Below are positions 26,819 to 36,786 of a stretch of 64,000 bases of DNA, in pieces. Source of the stretch: Telluribacter humicola (lineage in GTDB: Bacteria > Bacteroidota > Bacteroidia > Cytophagales > Spirosomataceae); contig NZ_JAFIQT010000009.1 in the NCBI RefSeq assembly GCF_017355935.1, forward strand, positions 1-64,000, given 5' to 3'. Position 1 is the stretch's first letter. The number at the start of each line of letters is the position of its first letter. Below the pieces are notes generated by a model. It searched no databases. It was not told the DNA's origin and saw nothing but the letters and a program-made list of their open reading frames with translations. A program made the position numbers and the translations under genes.

Positions 26819-28330
26819 ATGAAAAAGATAATCATACTAGCGGGTCTGATCGGGCTGTCCGTGACGAGTTGCAATACTGATAAGTTCCTGACGGTAGTAC
26901 CCGAAACCTTGCTTAGCTCAGCTACCTTCTTCACCAAAGAGGCCGACTTCCAGCAGGCTGTCAATGCGGCCTACGTACCTTTACGAGCTATGTACAATGA
27001 AGCTGCCTGGGCTTTGGAGGAGATGCACTCCGACAATACTTACTATGCACGTAACGTACTATTTGGGGCGGTTGAAAATACAGAGAACGTAGCCGATTTT
27101 GCCGTTCCTTCTGCAAACGGCGTGACTGCTAACACTATAGTACTTAACATCTTTCGTCTGAACTACCAGATCATCGCCAGAACCAACCAGGTACTGTCGG
27201 TTATCGACAATGTGGAGTTCGGCGCAGAGTCAAAGAGTAACCTAAAAGGCCAGGCCTTATTCCTGCGGGGATTTGCCTACTTTGAACTGGTTCGGTTGTT
27301 TGGCAAAGTACCCATGCACCTGCAGCCTGTACCTAACCGGGAAGAGGCTGCTGCGCCCCTGGCGACTACGGAAGAACTATACGCCCAGGTGGAGAAGGAC
27401 CTTTCCGAAGCAGCTAAACTACTGCCACCTAAGTCGAAGCAGGAGGCTGGCCGGGTTACATCGGGGGCGGCCAAAACAGCGCTGGCTAACCTGTACATGA
27501 TCCAGAAAAAATGGGCAGAGGCCGAAAAGCTCCTGATGGAAATCGTTAACAGTGGCGAGTACGCACTAATGCCGGATTACAACGACGCGTTCTCAACCAC
27601 GGGAGGTAACAAGAACAATAAGGAGTCGATCTTTGAAATCCAGTACATGGAAGGAGCGGCCGGCTATAACGGTAACCAGATTTACCGGTTTGTGCCTTCG
27701 CCGATCACCGCCGAAGAACTGAAGCCTATCACAGGTACGTCGAATCCTCAGGCTATCTCCGGTGAGAACAACAATGTTCCGACACCGGATCTGATTGCAG
27801 CCTACGAACCGGGTGACAAGCGGAAGGATATTTCGATCGGTTTTGTGACACTCAGCCAAAGCCTGCGGGATAACAAGGTGTATCCATACATTAAGAAGTA
27901 TGCCCGCACTCACTCTTTGCACGGTAACACAGGACAGAACTGGCCGGTGTATCGCTACTCAGAAGTACTGCTGTTCCTGGCCGAAGCCCTCAATGAGCAG
28001 GGTAAGACCAGTGAGGCGGCTACCTATCTGAATCAGGTGCGTACCCGGGCCGGGCTGGCTGCTACCACGGCGTCTTCTCAGGCCGACATGCGTAAGGCTA
28101 TTATGCAGGAGCGTCGTGTCGAGTTGGCATTCGAAAACAAGCGCTGGTTTGACCTGGTGCGTACCGGTATGGTCAATGAGGTAATTAGCGCCTACGGAGC
28201 CCGTATCAAAGCTAACCCGCAGGCGTACTACTTCCCTGCTGGTGCCGTGCCACCACCCAATGCCTTCACTAATCTGGAAATATACTATCCGTTGCCGGCA
28301 GTTGAGGCAGCCCTGACCCCGCACTTCTAA
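26819..28330 (+). CDS. SusD/RagB-family nutrient-binding lipoprotein
   Basis: A 503-residue outer-membrane lipoprotein with the lipobox in VTSCNTDKFL (Cys at about residue 18). It shows the SusD TPR helices (FTKEADFQQAVNAAYVPLRAMY, QALFLRGFAYFELVRLFGKVP) and the typical C-terminal blocks YRYSEVLLFLAEALNEQGK, YLNQVRTRAGL and ERRVELAFENKRWFDLVRTG. It caps the SusC barrel and binds the substrate. Co-transcribed with susC and followed by a strong terminator, so the pair is a transcription unit on its own. Confidence 0.95.
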   Translation: MKKIIILAGLIGLSVTSCNTDKFLTVVPETLLSSATFFTKEADFQQAVNAAYVPLRAMYNEAAWALEEMHSDNTYYARNVLFGAVENTENVADFAVPSANGVTANTIVLNIFRLNYQIIARTNQVLSVIDNVEFGAESKSNLKGQALFLRGFAYFELVRLFGKVPMHLQPVPNREEAAAPLATTEELYAQVEKDLSEAAKLLPPKSKQEAGRVTSGAAKTALANLYMIQKKWAEAEKLLMEIVNSGEYALMPDYNDAFSTTGGNKNNKESIFEIQYMEGAAGYNGNQIYRFVPSPITAEELKPITGTSNPQAISGENNNVPTPDLIAAYEPGDKRKDISIGFVTLSQSLRDNKVYPYIKKYARTHSLHGNTGQNWPVYRYSEVLLFLAEALNEQGKTSEAATYLNQVRTRAGLAATTASSQADMRKAIMQERRVELAFENKRWFDLVRTGMVNEVISAYGARIKANPQAYYFPAGAVPPPNAFTNLEIYYPLPAVEAALTPHF

Positions 28331-28341
28331 GACTAGTAGAT

Positions 28342-28387
28342 TGACAAGCTGGTATCCCTGGTGAGCCAGCTTGTCATTACTTTTTAT
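28342..28387 (+). terminator. Terminator after susD
   Basis: TGACAAGCTGG at 28342-28352 pairs perfectly with CCAGCTTGTCA at 28366-28376 and is followed by TTACTTTTTA. The rest of the gap to 28640 shows no gene and no confident promoter. Confidence 0.8.
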
Positions 28388-28640
28388 ACAATAGGATGCC
28401 GTAGCCCTTGATAAGGGCACAGCCGTACTTCCTTCGGGATATGTAATTTGTACGTAAAGTTTGAATTTGAGTATTAGCAGGATTTATATAAGTATTTATG
28501 CCCGTGGAGCACCTTTTACTAGTGCCGCATTTATAGAGAGTGCCTAAAAGTAACTTACTGAGTAGTTAAGGGTAAACGTAGCAAGAAGCTGTCAGTAAGA
28601 TATTGGAAGAATCATCCGGAATTTCCTAACATCCAACCTT

Positions 28641-31358
28641 ATGTTCAACAAGAATTCATCCGCCAGTACGACTGCCATTAAGTCCATGCTGGGCCTGGGA
28701 GTCGTTTTGATACTGGGCGCTTCCTATACCCAGATCAACAAAACGGAGCCAGCCCACACAGGCATCGATAACCCGAAGGTGGAGAAGCTCAAGCTCCAGC
28801 CCGGCTTTAAGGCTGAGCATTTGTACAGCCCATCTGAGAATCAGCAGGGGTCGTGGGTATCTATGGCTTTTGATGACAAGGGCCGCATGATCGTATCTGA
28901 TCAATACGGAGCCTTGTATCGCCTCAAAGTACCGGCAATGGGCTCCGGTTCTACCAAGCCGGAAGTGGAGAAGCTAAAGATCGGCAACGCCACTGATACG
29001 CTGGGTATGGGTACGGCACAGGGCCTCCTGTACGCATTCAATAGCCTGTATGTAGTAGTAAACAACCGCGTTACCGAGACGCTGCCACGCACCAGTGGTC
29101 TCTATCGCCTGCAGGATACCGACGGCGACGACCAGTTTGATAAGGTAACCATGCTGAAAGAGCTGGTTGGTAACGGTGAGCACGGCCCGCACAGCATTAT
29201 TCTGTCACCTGATAAAAAATCATTGTATGTCATAGCGGGTAACCATACCGATATACCCCCGATGGACTGGTACCGTCTGCCCAAAAACTGGTCAGAGGAT
29301 AACCTCTTTCCACTTATCAAAGACCCCCGCGGCCACGCCAACGACCGTATGGCTCCGGGTGGCTGGATCGCTAACGTTGACCCTGAGGGAAAGCGCTGGG
29401 AGCTGATCAGTGCGGGCTACCGCAACGCCTTTGATATGGCCTTTGATGCAAACGGCGACTTATTTGTATACGACGCGGATATGGAGTGGGACTTCGGGAT
29501 GCCCTGGTACCGCCCAACCCGTATTGTACATGCTACCAGTGCCAGTGAGTTTGGCTGGCGGACCGGTAACAGCAAGTGGTCGGCTGCTTATCCCGATAAC
29601 CTGCCTCCCGTGCTGAACATCGGACAAGGCTCCCCTACGAACCTGCTGCATACCCGCGACGCCAAGTTTCCGGCCAAATACAAAAATGCGCTGCTAGCCT
29701 TTGACTGGAGCTTTGGTATTGTACATACTATTCTGCTGAAGCCTTCCGGCTCTACCTTTACAGCCGACCACGAAGAGTTCCTGTCGGGTATACCACTACC
29801 GCTTACCGATGGTGTAATCGGACCGGATGGTGCCCTGTACTTCCTGACCGGAGGCCGCCGTCTGGAGTCAGATCTGTACCGGGTTTATTATGATGGTAAA
29901 GAGCCTCTGAACAGTACAGTAGCCGCGCCACCAATCAATCAGGCCAACGAACTACGCAGAAGCCTTGAGAAATTCCATACCGGCGGACCTAACAAGGATG
30001 CCATCGCAACTGCCTGGCCTCACCTCAACAACCCCGACCGCTTCATCCGCTATGCGGCGCGTCTGGCGGTTGAGCACCAGCCGTTAGCTGAGTGGCAGGC
30101 AAAAGCTCTGGCCGAAAAAGATCCTGTTCGCCTTACCAATGCTATGATTGCCCTGTCGCGTCAGGGATCACCTGAGCAGAAAGGCGCTATGCTGAAAGCA
30201 TTAACCTCTATCAACTATGCAGCACTTTCGGAGCAGCAGCAGATCGAGTTGCTGCGCGCTTTTGAACTGACATTTGCCCGTATGGGGCAGCCCGATGCCG
30301 CTACCAAGTCGCAGGTAATCGCTTACCTGAACCCTAAGTATCCGGCTAAGTCTAATGAGCTGAATCGTCTGTTCGCTAAGGTACTGGTATTTGTGGAGGC
30401 TCCCGGAGTAATACCTAAGACACTGGCCCTGCTGGAAGCGAAGGAGCAGCCCGGTGCTGCCACGGCTGGCGGCGAAACTGCTACTTCATCCGCCGAACTG
30501 ATCATGCGTAACCCGCAGTATGGACTGGATATTGCCGGTATGCTTGAGAAGATGCCACCGGCTCAGCAGACCTACCTGGCTACCGCGCTCAGCAAGGCCA
30601 AGACAGGCTGGACACCTGAACTGCATGACCGCTACTTTAAGTGGTTCCGTAAGGCATTCAGCTACCAGGGAGGACGCAGCTACATCGGATTTATTGATAA
30701 AGCCCGTAAGATGGCCCTCCAGAACGTGTCTGAATCCAGAATGGCTCATTACGATAAGCTATCGGGTGGTGATCTGCTAACTCAGAACGGAAACGATCTG
30801 GCTAAGGCGGTATATCCTAAAGGTCCCGGCCGCAGATGGGCACTGGATGAAGCCGTCACCGCGGTAGATGGTAAGCTGACCAACCGTAATTTTGCCCAGG
30901 GTAAGGCCATGTACAACGCCATTACCTGTAGCCGCTGCCATGCGATCGGGGGTGAAGGTGGAAACATCGGACCTGAGCTGTCTCAGTTGGCTACCCGCTT
31001 CTCTACCAAAGATGTACTGGAGGCCATCATTGATCCGCACAAAGCTGTTTCGGATCAGTATGCCGCTACGCAACTAACACTGAAAAATGGAGAGTCCATA
31101 GTAGGGCGCGTCACCAACGAAGATAAAGTTAACTACTTCGTGTCGCAAAATCCATTTGCACCGGATATGCTCTTGAAAGTACCTAAGAAAGACGTAGTTT
31201 CAAGCAAGTATTCGGCCGTTTCGATCATGCTTCCCGGCCTGATCAACAGTCTGAACGAAGAAGAGCTGAAAGACCTGATGGCCTACCTGATGGCCGGAGG
31301 AAACGAAAAGCACCCTTCTTTCTCAGCTTCGGCTGCCAAGAGTACTGGAGGAAAATAA
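28641..31358 (+). CDS. Secreted propeller-HEAT-cytochrome c dehydrogenase-like protein
   Basis: The 905 residues begin with a signal or anchor helix (about 14-32). Residues about 50-430 form a glucose/sorbosone dehydrogenase-like propeller (HGPHSIILSPDKKSLYVIAG, GYRNAFDMAFDANGDLFVYD, PLPLTDGVIGPDGALYFLTG). About 430-700 are HEAT-like helices. A cytochrome c domain follows with CSRCH at 763-767 and the block GNIGPELSQLATRF ... IIDPHKAVSDQY, which is the heme-binding domain pattern first described in Pirellula and Verrucomicrobium proteins (TIGR02603/02604). It probably oxidises a sugar in the periplasm. Located between SusCD and the DUF1080 gene. Confidence 0.85.
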   Translation: MFNKNSSASTTAIKSMLGLGVVLILGASYTQINKTEPAHTGIDNPKVEKLKLQPGFKAEHLYSPSENQQGSWVSMAFDDKGRMIVSDQYGALYRLKVPAMGSGSTKPEVEKLKIGNATDTLGMGTAQGLLYAFNSLYVVVNNRVTETLPRTSGLYRLQDTDGDDQFDKVTMLKELVGNGEHGPHSIILSPDKKSLYVIAGNHTDIPPMDWYRLPKNWSEDNLFPLIKDPRGHANDRMAPGGWIANVDPEGKRWELISAGYRNAFDMAFDANGDLFVYDADMEWDFGMPWYRPTRIVHATSASEFGWRTGNSKWSAAYPDNLPPVLNIGQGSPTNLLHTRDAKFPAKYKNALLAFDWSFGIVHTILLKPSGSTFTADHEEFLSGIPLPLTDGVIGPDGALYFLTGGRRLESDLYRVYYDGKEPLNSTVAAPPINQANELRRSLEKFHTGGPNKDAIATAWPHLNNPDRFIRYAARLAVEHQPLAEWQAKALAEKDPVRLTNAMIALSRQGSPEQKGAMLKALTSINYAALSEQQQIELLRAFELTFARMGQPDAATKSQVIAYLNPKYPAKSNELNRLFAKVLVFVEAPGVIPKTLALLEAKEQPGAATAGGETATSSAELIMRNPQYGLDIAGMLEKMPPAQQTYLATALSKAKTGWTPELHDRYFKWFRKAFSYQGGRSYIGFIDKARKMALQNVSESRMAHYDKLSGGDLLTQNGNDLAKAVYPKGPGRRWALDEAVTAVDGKLTNRNFAQGKAMYNAITCSRCHAIGGEGGNIGPELSQLATRFSTKDVLEAIIDPHKAVSDQYAATQLTLKNGESIVGRVTNEDKVNYFVSQNPFAPDMLLKVPKKDVVSSKYSAVSIMLPGLINSLNEEELKDLMAYLMAGGNEKHPSFSASAAKSTGGK

Positions 31359-31371
31359 ATAAGCTTACCAG

Positions 31372-31406
31372 GGACAGAGCTGTATCAATCAGCTCTGTCC
31401 TTTTTT
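31372..31406 (+). terminator. Strong terminator after the cytochrome dehydrogenase gene
   Basis: GGACAGAGCTG at 31372-31382 pairs with CAGCTCTGTCC at 31390-31400, followed by six T. Being between the dehydrogenase and DUF1080 genes, it should make the latter a separate or attenuated unit. Confidence 0.85.
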
Positions 31407-31454
31407 ATTAAGCTCTGCTGCACATCAGTCCACCTGTTAACTACTGCTACTATA

Positions 31455-32231
31455 ATGCTGAAAAGAAAAGACATCCGTTTTCTGATAGGAAGTATTGCAT
31501 TGGGCGCTATCCTTACCGGTAGCATCCTGACTCCGGCTATGAGCCAGAAAACCGAAAAAGGCTTTAAGTCCATATTTGATGGCAAAACCCTGAAAGGGTG
31601 GGAGGGCGACCCCAACTACTGGCGGGTCGAGAACGGCAGCCTGGTAGGAGAGATTACTCCTGATAAGCCCCTTAAGACAAACTCATTCATTATCTGGCAA
31701 GGTGGAGAGCCCGCCGATTTTGAATTGAAAGGTGAATTTAAAATCACTGAAAACGGCAACTCGGGTATCAACTACCGCAGCGAACGCCTTACTGATATTC
31801 CTTACGCGCTACGTGGCTATCAGGCCGATATTGACGGTAAAAACCGCTATACCGGCCAAAACTACGAAGAGCGCAAGCGTACTACCCTGGCCTACCGGGG
31901 CGAGGTAGCCCAGATCAACCCGTATGAGGGCGAGGCTACTCCCGAGGCAGTACGGGCCAAAACTGCCAGAAACGCCTGGACCAATCGGACTGTGACTGGC
32001 TCTTTGGGAGCCAATGAAGAGCTACAGGCTAAAATTAAGCCCGGTGACTGGAATGAGTTTCATCTGGTCGCCAAAGGAAACCGCCTGCAGCACTACGTCA
32101 ACGGGGTACTTATGAGTGACGTGATTGATGAGGATACCATTAACGGAATGAAAAAGGGACTGCTGGGCGTGCAGGTGCACGTGGGACCTCCTATGAAAGT
32201 AGAGTATCGTAACCTGCGGATCAAGCAGTAA
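31455..32231 (+). CDS. DUF1080 (3-keto-disaccharide hydrolase family) protein
   Basis: A 258-residue exported protein with a signal peptide ending near AMSQ (residue 31) and a single DUF1080/PF06439 jelly-roll domain: FKSIFDGKTLKGWEGD, YWRVENGSLVGEI, DFELKGEFKITENGNSGINYRS, GDWNEFHLVAKGNRLQHYVNG and the final GLLGVQVHVGPPMKVEYRNLRIK. Family members act on 3-keto-glycosides produced by a dehydrogenase. The neighbouring upstream gene is such a candidate oxidase, and a DUF1080 domain also terminates the fusion protein at 11.8 kb. Catalytic residues cannot be assigned by eye. Confidence 0.9.
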   Translation: MLKRKDIRFLIGSIALGAILTGSILTPAMSQKTEKGFKSIFDGKTLKGWEGDPNYWRVENGSLVGEITPDKPLKTNSFIIWQGGEPADFELKGEFKITENGNSGINYRSERLTDIPYALRGYQADIDGKNRYTGQNYEERKRTTLAYRGEVAQINPYEGEATPEAVRAKTARNAWTNRTVTGSLGANEELQAKIKPGDWNEFHLVAKGNRLQHYVNGVLMSDVIDEDTINGMKKGLLGVQVHVGPPMKVEYRNLRIKQ

Positions 32232-32333
32232 GCGTTTCGTTAACTCATTCCCGGCTAAAAAATCCTACATGTATAGAATAGGTACTACCGCCTTTCTGAC
32301 TTTATTAGCGTAGTACTTAATTTACCTGAACCC

Positions 32334-33218
32334 ATGAACAAGATTGGTTTTAATGTGCTTGCCTGGTCGGCGGTGGTGTCGGATGATCTTTTCCCCGTTG
32401 TCGACCGGCTAAAAGAAATTGGATACGATGGTGTAGAGTGCTTTGTAGGAGCCGCCGATGATCCTGCTGCGTATAAGCGCTTTGGCCGCCACGCCAGCGA
32501 CTTAGGATTGGGCATGACGGCCGTTACAGTAGTTGGAGCCGACACCAATCCTATCAGCGAATCAGCTTCTGTACGGGCCAAAGCCCTGGATCGGATCAAG
32601 TGGAGCATTGATCGTACGCATGATCTGCAGGGTACTATTCTGTGTGGCCCGTTTCATTCGGCACATACCGTATTTGCCCAGCATCCGGCCCTCGAAGATG
32701 AGTACAACTGGGCCGCTGAGGTACTGCATGCGGCCGGTGAGCACGCCGCTCAGGCTAATATCATACTAGGTCCGGAGGCACTCAATCGTTTTGAATGCTA
32801 CCTCTGCAATACCATGGATCAACTGCTATACCTGGTGCAGAAGGCGAATCATCCCAACGTGCGGGCTATGTTCGATACGCACCACGCCAACATCGAAGAA
32901 AAACGCTACCAGACAGCACTCAGTACCATAGCTCCCGTACTGGCTCACGTACACATCAGCGAGAACGACCGGGGTACTCCCGGGGATGGCCATATCCCCT
33001 GGGACGATGCCTTCGGCGGGCTGGCGGATATCAACTACGGGGGCTGGCTCACCATTGAGGCCTTCTCGCGTAATGATCCCGATTTTGCCAACTCTATTGG
33101 GGTGTGGCGCGAGTACAATGATCCCTGGCATATCGCCGAAAACGGTTTGAGCTTTATTAAAAAAATGGCTGCCAAGCACGGTCTCAAAGAAAACGCTACA
33201 TGGAACGTACCGAGCTGA
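32334..33218 (+). CDS. D-tagatose/D-psicose 3-epimerase-type TIM barrel
   Basis: This 294-residue AP-endonuclease-2-like TIM barrel has the ketose 3-epimerase signature: metal ligands E148 (GPEALNRFE), D181 (MFDTHHANIEE), H207 (HVHISENDRGTPGDGH) and E242 (LTIEAF). The SENDRGTPGxGH stretch is diagnostic of the tagatose/psicose epimerase group. The same fold also supplies lyases and hydratases of 3-keto-sugar pathways, so epimerisation is likely but not certain. No signal peptide; cytoplasmic. It overlaps the next gene by 19 bases. Confidence 0.85.
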   Translation: MNKIGFNVLAWSAVVSDDLFPVVDRLKEIGYDGVECFVGAADDPAAYKRFGRHASDLGLGMTAVTVVGADTNPISESASVRAKALDRIKWSIDRTHDLQGTILCGPFHSAHTVFAQHPALEDEYNWAAEVLHAAGEHAAQANIILGPEALNRFECYLCNTMDQLLYLVQKANHPNVRAMFDTHHANIEEKRYQTALSTIAPVLAHVHISENDRGTPGDGHIPWDDAFGGLADINYGGWLTIEAFSRNDPDFANSIGVWREYNDPWHIAENGLSFIKKMAAKHGLKENATWNVPS

Positions 33219-34279
33219 CACCACAACACATAAGTACCATGATTGCCAATCCGGCCCAGATGGGTGGGATTGAAACCTCCGTTCTCGACAATGGATCAGG
33301 ACGGGATACCCGCATCGCCTGGATCAACACCGGCACCGGCCTGCGCTACAAAGTAGTGATAGACCGGGGCATGGACATCTACGATGCCTTTTATAACCAG
33401 TACAGCCTGGCCTGGCAGAGCCACGTAGGTATTACCGCGCCCCAGCCTTTCTCGGACAAGGGCATTGACTGGTTGCGTACGTTTGGTGGTGGGCTACTGG
33501 TGACTTGCGGCCTGTCGCACGTAGGTGGTCCCGAGTCAGATGAACACGGTGAAAGAGGAATACATGGGCTGATTAGTAACCTGCCGGCTGAGATTGAGTC
33601 CATCATTCAACCCGATCCCGCCGCTGGACGAATGGAAATGAGCATCACCGGCCGCATCAGGGAAACGAAGGTCTTCGGGCCTAGCCTGGAGCTGCGGAGG
33701 ACTATCTCAGGTACCCTGGGGCAGCCCTTTATCCGCATACACGATGAGGTCATCAACCGGGGCAATACGCCGGCTCCGCACATGCTGCTGTACCACTTCA
33801 ACCTGGGCTGGCCCCTGGTGGATGAGGGTGCCGATATACTTTGGCAGGGCGACTGGCAACCAAGATTTGACCCGAGTAAGCACAAAATATTCAGGGAGGG
33901 GGGTAACTTCAGAAAGTGTCCGGCTCCTTTAGATAGTCATTCAGGATCGGGCGAAGAAGTAGCCTTTATTGACCCGGCTACCAACGAGTCAGGAGAGTGC
34001 GTGTGCGGTCTGCACAACGGCAGGATCGGCCTCGCGCTGGCAATCCGATTCCAGAAGGAGCAGCTACCCTGGCTCACCAACTGGCAGCACTGGGGCAGGG
34101 GCGAGTACGTAACAGGACTTGAGCCCGGTACCCATCCGCCCATCGGGCAGGCGAAGGCCCGGGAAGAGGGAACACTGATCCAGCTGGCACCCGGCGAAAG
34201 CCGGACGTACGATCTGGTACTGGAAGTACACAGTGGTCATGAATCCGTACAAGAGTTCAGAAGTCAGTTTCCGGAGTAG
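33200..34279 (+). CDS. DUF4432 aldose-epimerase-like protein
   Basis: A 359-residue cytoplasmic protein of the DUF4432 group within the galactose mutarotase-like fold: YKVVIDRGMDIYDAFYN, FGGGLLVTCGLSHVGGP, RGIHGLISNLPAE, LLYHFNLGWPLVDEGADI and YVTGLEPGTHPPIG are typical. It likely binds and epimerises or mutarotates a sugar. The ATG at 33200 lies inside the previous gene, giving a 19-base overlap and probable translational coupling, so both enzymes act on one pathway. Confidence 0.85.
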   Translation: MERTELTPQHISTMIANPAQMGGIETSVLDNGSGRDTRIAWINTGTGLRYKVVIDRGMDIYDAFYNQYSLAWQSHVGITAPQPFSDKGIDWLRTFGGGLLVTCGLSHVGGPESDEHGERGIHGLISNLPAEIESIIQPDPAAGRMEMSITGRIRETKVFGPSLELRRTISGTLGQPFIRIHDEVINRGNTPAPHMLLYHFNLGWPLVDEGADILWQGDWQPRFDPSKHKIFREGGNFRKCPAPLDSHSGSGEEVAFIDPATNESGECVCGLHNGRIGLALAIRFQKEQLPWLTNWQHWGRGEYVTGLEPGTHPPIGQAKAREEGTLIQLAPGESRTYDLVLEVHSGHESVQEFRSQFPE

Positions 34280-34390
34280 AGGGTCAGGCCTCACAGGCCA
34301 GGCATAAGGCTCAGCAACTACGCTGATAATACTATTTCATACCAAGAACAGCTAAGCGCTAATAACTAATTACTAACACCTAAATACCTT

Positions 34391-35614
34391 ATGGAAACAT
34401 TGAGTAACGTGAGTGTAGCCGAAAAAGCATTAGAACAGGGCAAAGGAATCCTGCGCCTGGCTCCAACCTGGGTACCCCGGTCGTTTTGCGTACCGGGCCG
34501 ACGGATCAAGCTACACCCCGACGACTACTACGTACTGGGAGGGCAGCGCGGCGGTATTGATGAGCGCTGGCTCTCTTCAACCACACCTGCCAAGAATGGT
34601 CCCCTTACCGGCGAGAACGAAGGTTTGAGCATGATAGTATTCAACGATGGTAGCCAGGAAGTAAAAGTCCTGCTCAAAGACGTAATCGACGAGCTGAAAG
34701 GAGAGATCATTGGCGACCGACTGTGGAATGAGTACCAGAGCTGGCCGATGTACTCAAAGTTTTTTGATAACATGGGTCCCCTGCCGCACCACATCCACCA
34801 CAACGACGAGCACGCGGCCAAGATCGGCCAGTTGGGCAAGCCGGAGGCCTACTACTTCCCCCCACAGCTCAATAACCACGGCGGCGACTTCCCTTATACC
34901 TTCTTTGGCATTGCTCCGGGTACTACCAAAGAAGAGATCAAGGAGTGCCTGATGAACTTCACAAAGGGCGATAACAAGATCACCATGTACTCGCAGGCCT
35001 TCCCGCTCATTCCGGGTACGGGTTGGGATGTGCCTCCAGGCATGCTTCACGCACCCGGTAGCCTATGTACCTACGAGCCTCAGAAGGCATCGGACGTATT
35101 TGCGATGTACCAGTCGCTGGTGAACGAGGCGGTAATTCCGGAAGAACTACTCTGGAATGGTACTCCTGAGGATCGCAAGGGTGACTACGACCAACTGATG
35201 GAGGTAATCGACTGGGAGTTGAATACTAACCCGAACCTGCTCGAGACCCGCTTTATGCGTCCCATCCCGGTGCGTGACCTGGCCGAAATGCAGGCCGAAG
35301 GCTATGAAGAGAAATGGGTATGCTACCGCTCCGACGCATTCAGTGCCAAAGAACTGACTGTGATGCCGGGTGCTACCGTGACCATCAAAGACAGCGCTGC
35401 GTATGGCTTGATCATGATGCAGGGACATGGTACCATGGGCGAATGGGATATCGAAACTCCGGCCCTGATCCGCTACGGCCAGCTTACCAACGATGAATTC
35501 TTCGTGACTGAAAAAGCAGCCCGCGAAGGCGTAACCATCGTGAACAAGTCCAGCACCGACCCTATCGTGATGCTGAAGCACTTTGGTCCCGGCAACCCTG
35601 ATCTGGTACTTTAA
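34391..35614 (+). CDS. Cupin-fold, phosphomannose-isomerase-like protein
   Basis: The 407-residue cytoplasmic protein has two cupin-like parts. The first carries HHIHHNDEHAAKIGQ and PEAYYFPPQ near residues 136-160, then GTGWDVPPGMLHAPGS near 215-230, matching in order the metal-binding layout of class I mannose-6-phosphate isomerases (His, His, Glu, later His). The C-terminal part (VTIKDSAAYGLIMMQGHGTMG) is a second jelly roll without clear ligands. An isomerase of an unphosphorylated or phosphorylated hexose is probable, supported by its neighbours. Exact substrate unknown. It sits 42 bases before the next TIM-barrel gene. Confidence 0.65.
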   Translation: METLSNVSVAEKALEQGKGILRLAPTWVPRSFCVPGRRIKLHPDDYYVLGGQRGGIDERWLSSTTPAKNGPLTGENEGLSMIVFNDGSQEVKVLLKDVIDELKGEIIGDRLWNEYQSWPMYSKFFDNMGPLPHHIHHNDEHAAKIGQLGKPEAYYFPPQLNNHGGDFPYTFFGIAPGTTKEEIKECLMNFTKGDNKITMYSQAFPLIPGTGWDVPPGMLHAPGSLCTYEPQKASDVFAMYQSLVNEAVIPEELLWNGTPEDRKGDYDQLMEVIDWELNTNPNLLETRFMRPIPVRDLAEMQAEGYEEKWVCYRSDAFSAKELTVMPGATVTIKDSAAYGLIMMQGHGTMGEWDIETPALIRYGQLTNDEFFVTEKAAREGVTIVNKSSTDPIVMLKHFGPGNPDLVL

Positions 35615-35656
35615 CCTACACTAGCACTATATCATTAACCCTTAACATCCAATACC

Positions 35657-36712
35657 ATGCAAGAAAACAACTATCCTAAACTCCACAACGCTACCTGGCC
35701 CGGTATCGTGGGCAAAGGCGAAGGCTCTGAGCCGGTAATACCATTTGATACCATGCTGGAAATGACCGCTAAGGCCGAAGTAAATGGTGTCAAGTTTGAT
35801 GGAGTGGACCTTGGTTTGCTGGGACCACATGTTGATATCGATAGCTCGGATGATGATATAAAGCGTCTGGCTGATAAGATTGCCGGATATGGTCTTAACG
35901 TAGGTAGCCTGGTGGCTCCCATCTGGGGCGGCCCTACGCTGGGTACCGACGACGACCGCCGGACTTTTGTTGAAATGGTACGTAAGTCGTGCAACTTTGG
36001 AAAGATATTCCGGGAGGCGGGCATCCGTCCCTACGGCGTCATCCGTATTGACTCCGCTACCAATCCGGAGAGCTGGGCCAAGGACCCGGTGAATAATACC
36101 AAACTAATTGCCAAAACTTTCCGCGAAGCCTGTGATGTAGCCGCTGAATTTGACGAGAAACTCGCCGCCGAGGGAGAAATCTGCTGGGGGGGGATGCACA
36201 GCTGGAAAACCATGATTGATACGCTGGAAGCAGTGGATCGCCCTAACATTGGATTCCAGGCTGATATGTCGCACACGCTGCTGTATACCATGGGCTACAA
36301 CAGGCCTGAGGACCGCCTCCTGCCCGAAAACTTCGACTGGAACGACCGCGAGACACTCACTGCCGCGCTTAAGAAACTGACCAACGCGCTGCGCCCCTGG
36401 ACCATCGACTTCCACGTAGCTCAGAATGATGGTACGGTACATGGTACCGGTTCACACGACAAGACTGGTCGTCACTGCCTTGCCACAGATCCCAATGGTA
36501 AACTGGATGTAGTACAAGACGCGGGCCTCTGGCTGCGCGACGAAAACGGCGAATTGACTAAGCGCTTCAAGCACATCTGCTGGGATGGCTGTATGTTTGA
36601 CAACGCTGTTATGCTTAAGCAGCAGACCTGGAATGATATCCTGGCTACACTGGTGAAGGTACGTCAGAAGCATGGCTGGTATGAGCCAGAGCGGGAGAAG
36701 ATAGCTCTGTAA
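35657..36712 (+). CDS. Xylose-isomerase-like TIM-barrel protein
   Basis: This 351-residue AP-endonuclease-2-like barrel has an early [13 protein letters not shown] strand, [14 protein letters not shown] with a candidate ligand Glu, [14 protein letters not shown] with Asp and His, and [20 protein letters not shown] with His. The [19 protein letters not shown] loop corresponds in place to the SENDRGxPGxGH loop of ketose epimerases but differs. Relatives are annotated as sugar phosphate isomerase/epimerase; some fold members are 3-keto-sugar lyases or hydratases. The last strand differs from the paralogue at 32.3 kb, so different reactions are likely. It immediately precedes the Gfo/Idh/MocA gene (74 bases). 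Confidence 0.75.
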   Translation: MQENNYPKLHNATWPGIVGKGEGSEPVIPFDTMLEMTAKAEVNGVKFDGVDLGLLGPHVDIDSSDDDIKRLADKIAGYGLNVGSLVAPIWGGPTLGTDDDRRTFVEMVRKSCNFGKIFREAGIRPYGVIRIDSATNPESWAKDPVNNTKLIAKTFREACDVAAEFDEKLAAEGEICWGGMHSWKTMIDTLEAVDRPNIGFQADMSHTLLYTMGYNRPEDRLLPENFDWNDRETLTAALKKLTNALRPWTIDFHVAQNDGTVHGTGSHDKTGRHCLATDPNGKLDVVQDAGLWLRDENGELTKRFKHICWDGCMFDNAVMLKQQTWNDILATLVKVRQKHGWYEPEREKIAL

Positions 36713-36786
36713 CAGTGGCTATCCACTCCGTATAGTAGTGTATCTATTTACCAGTTTAACATTCTTCTACCGTAAATTTCCAGATA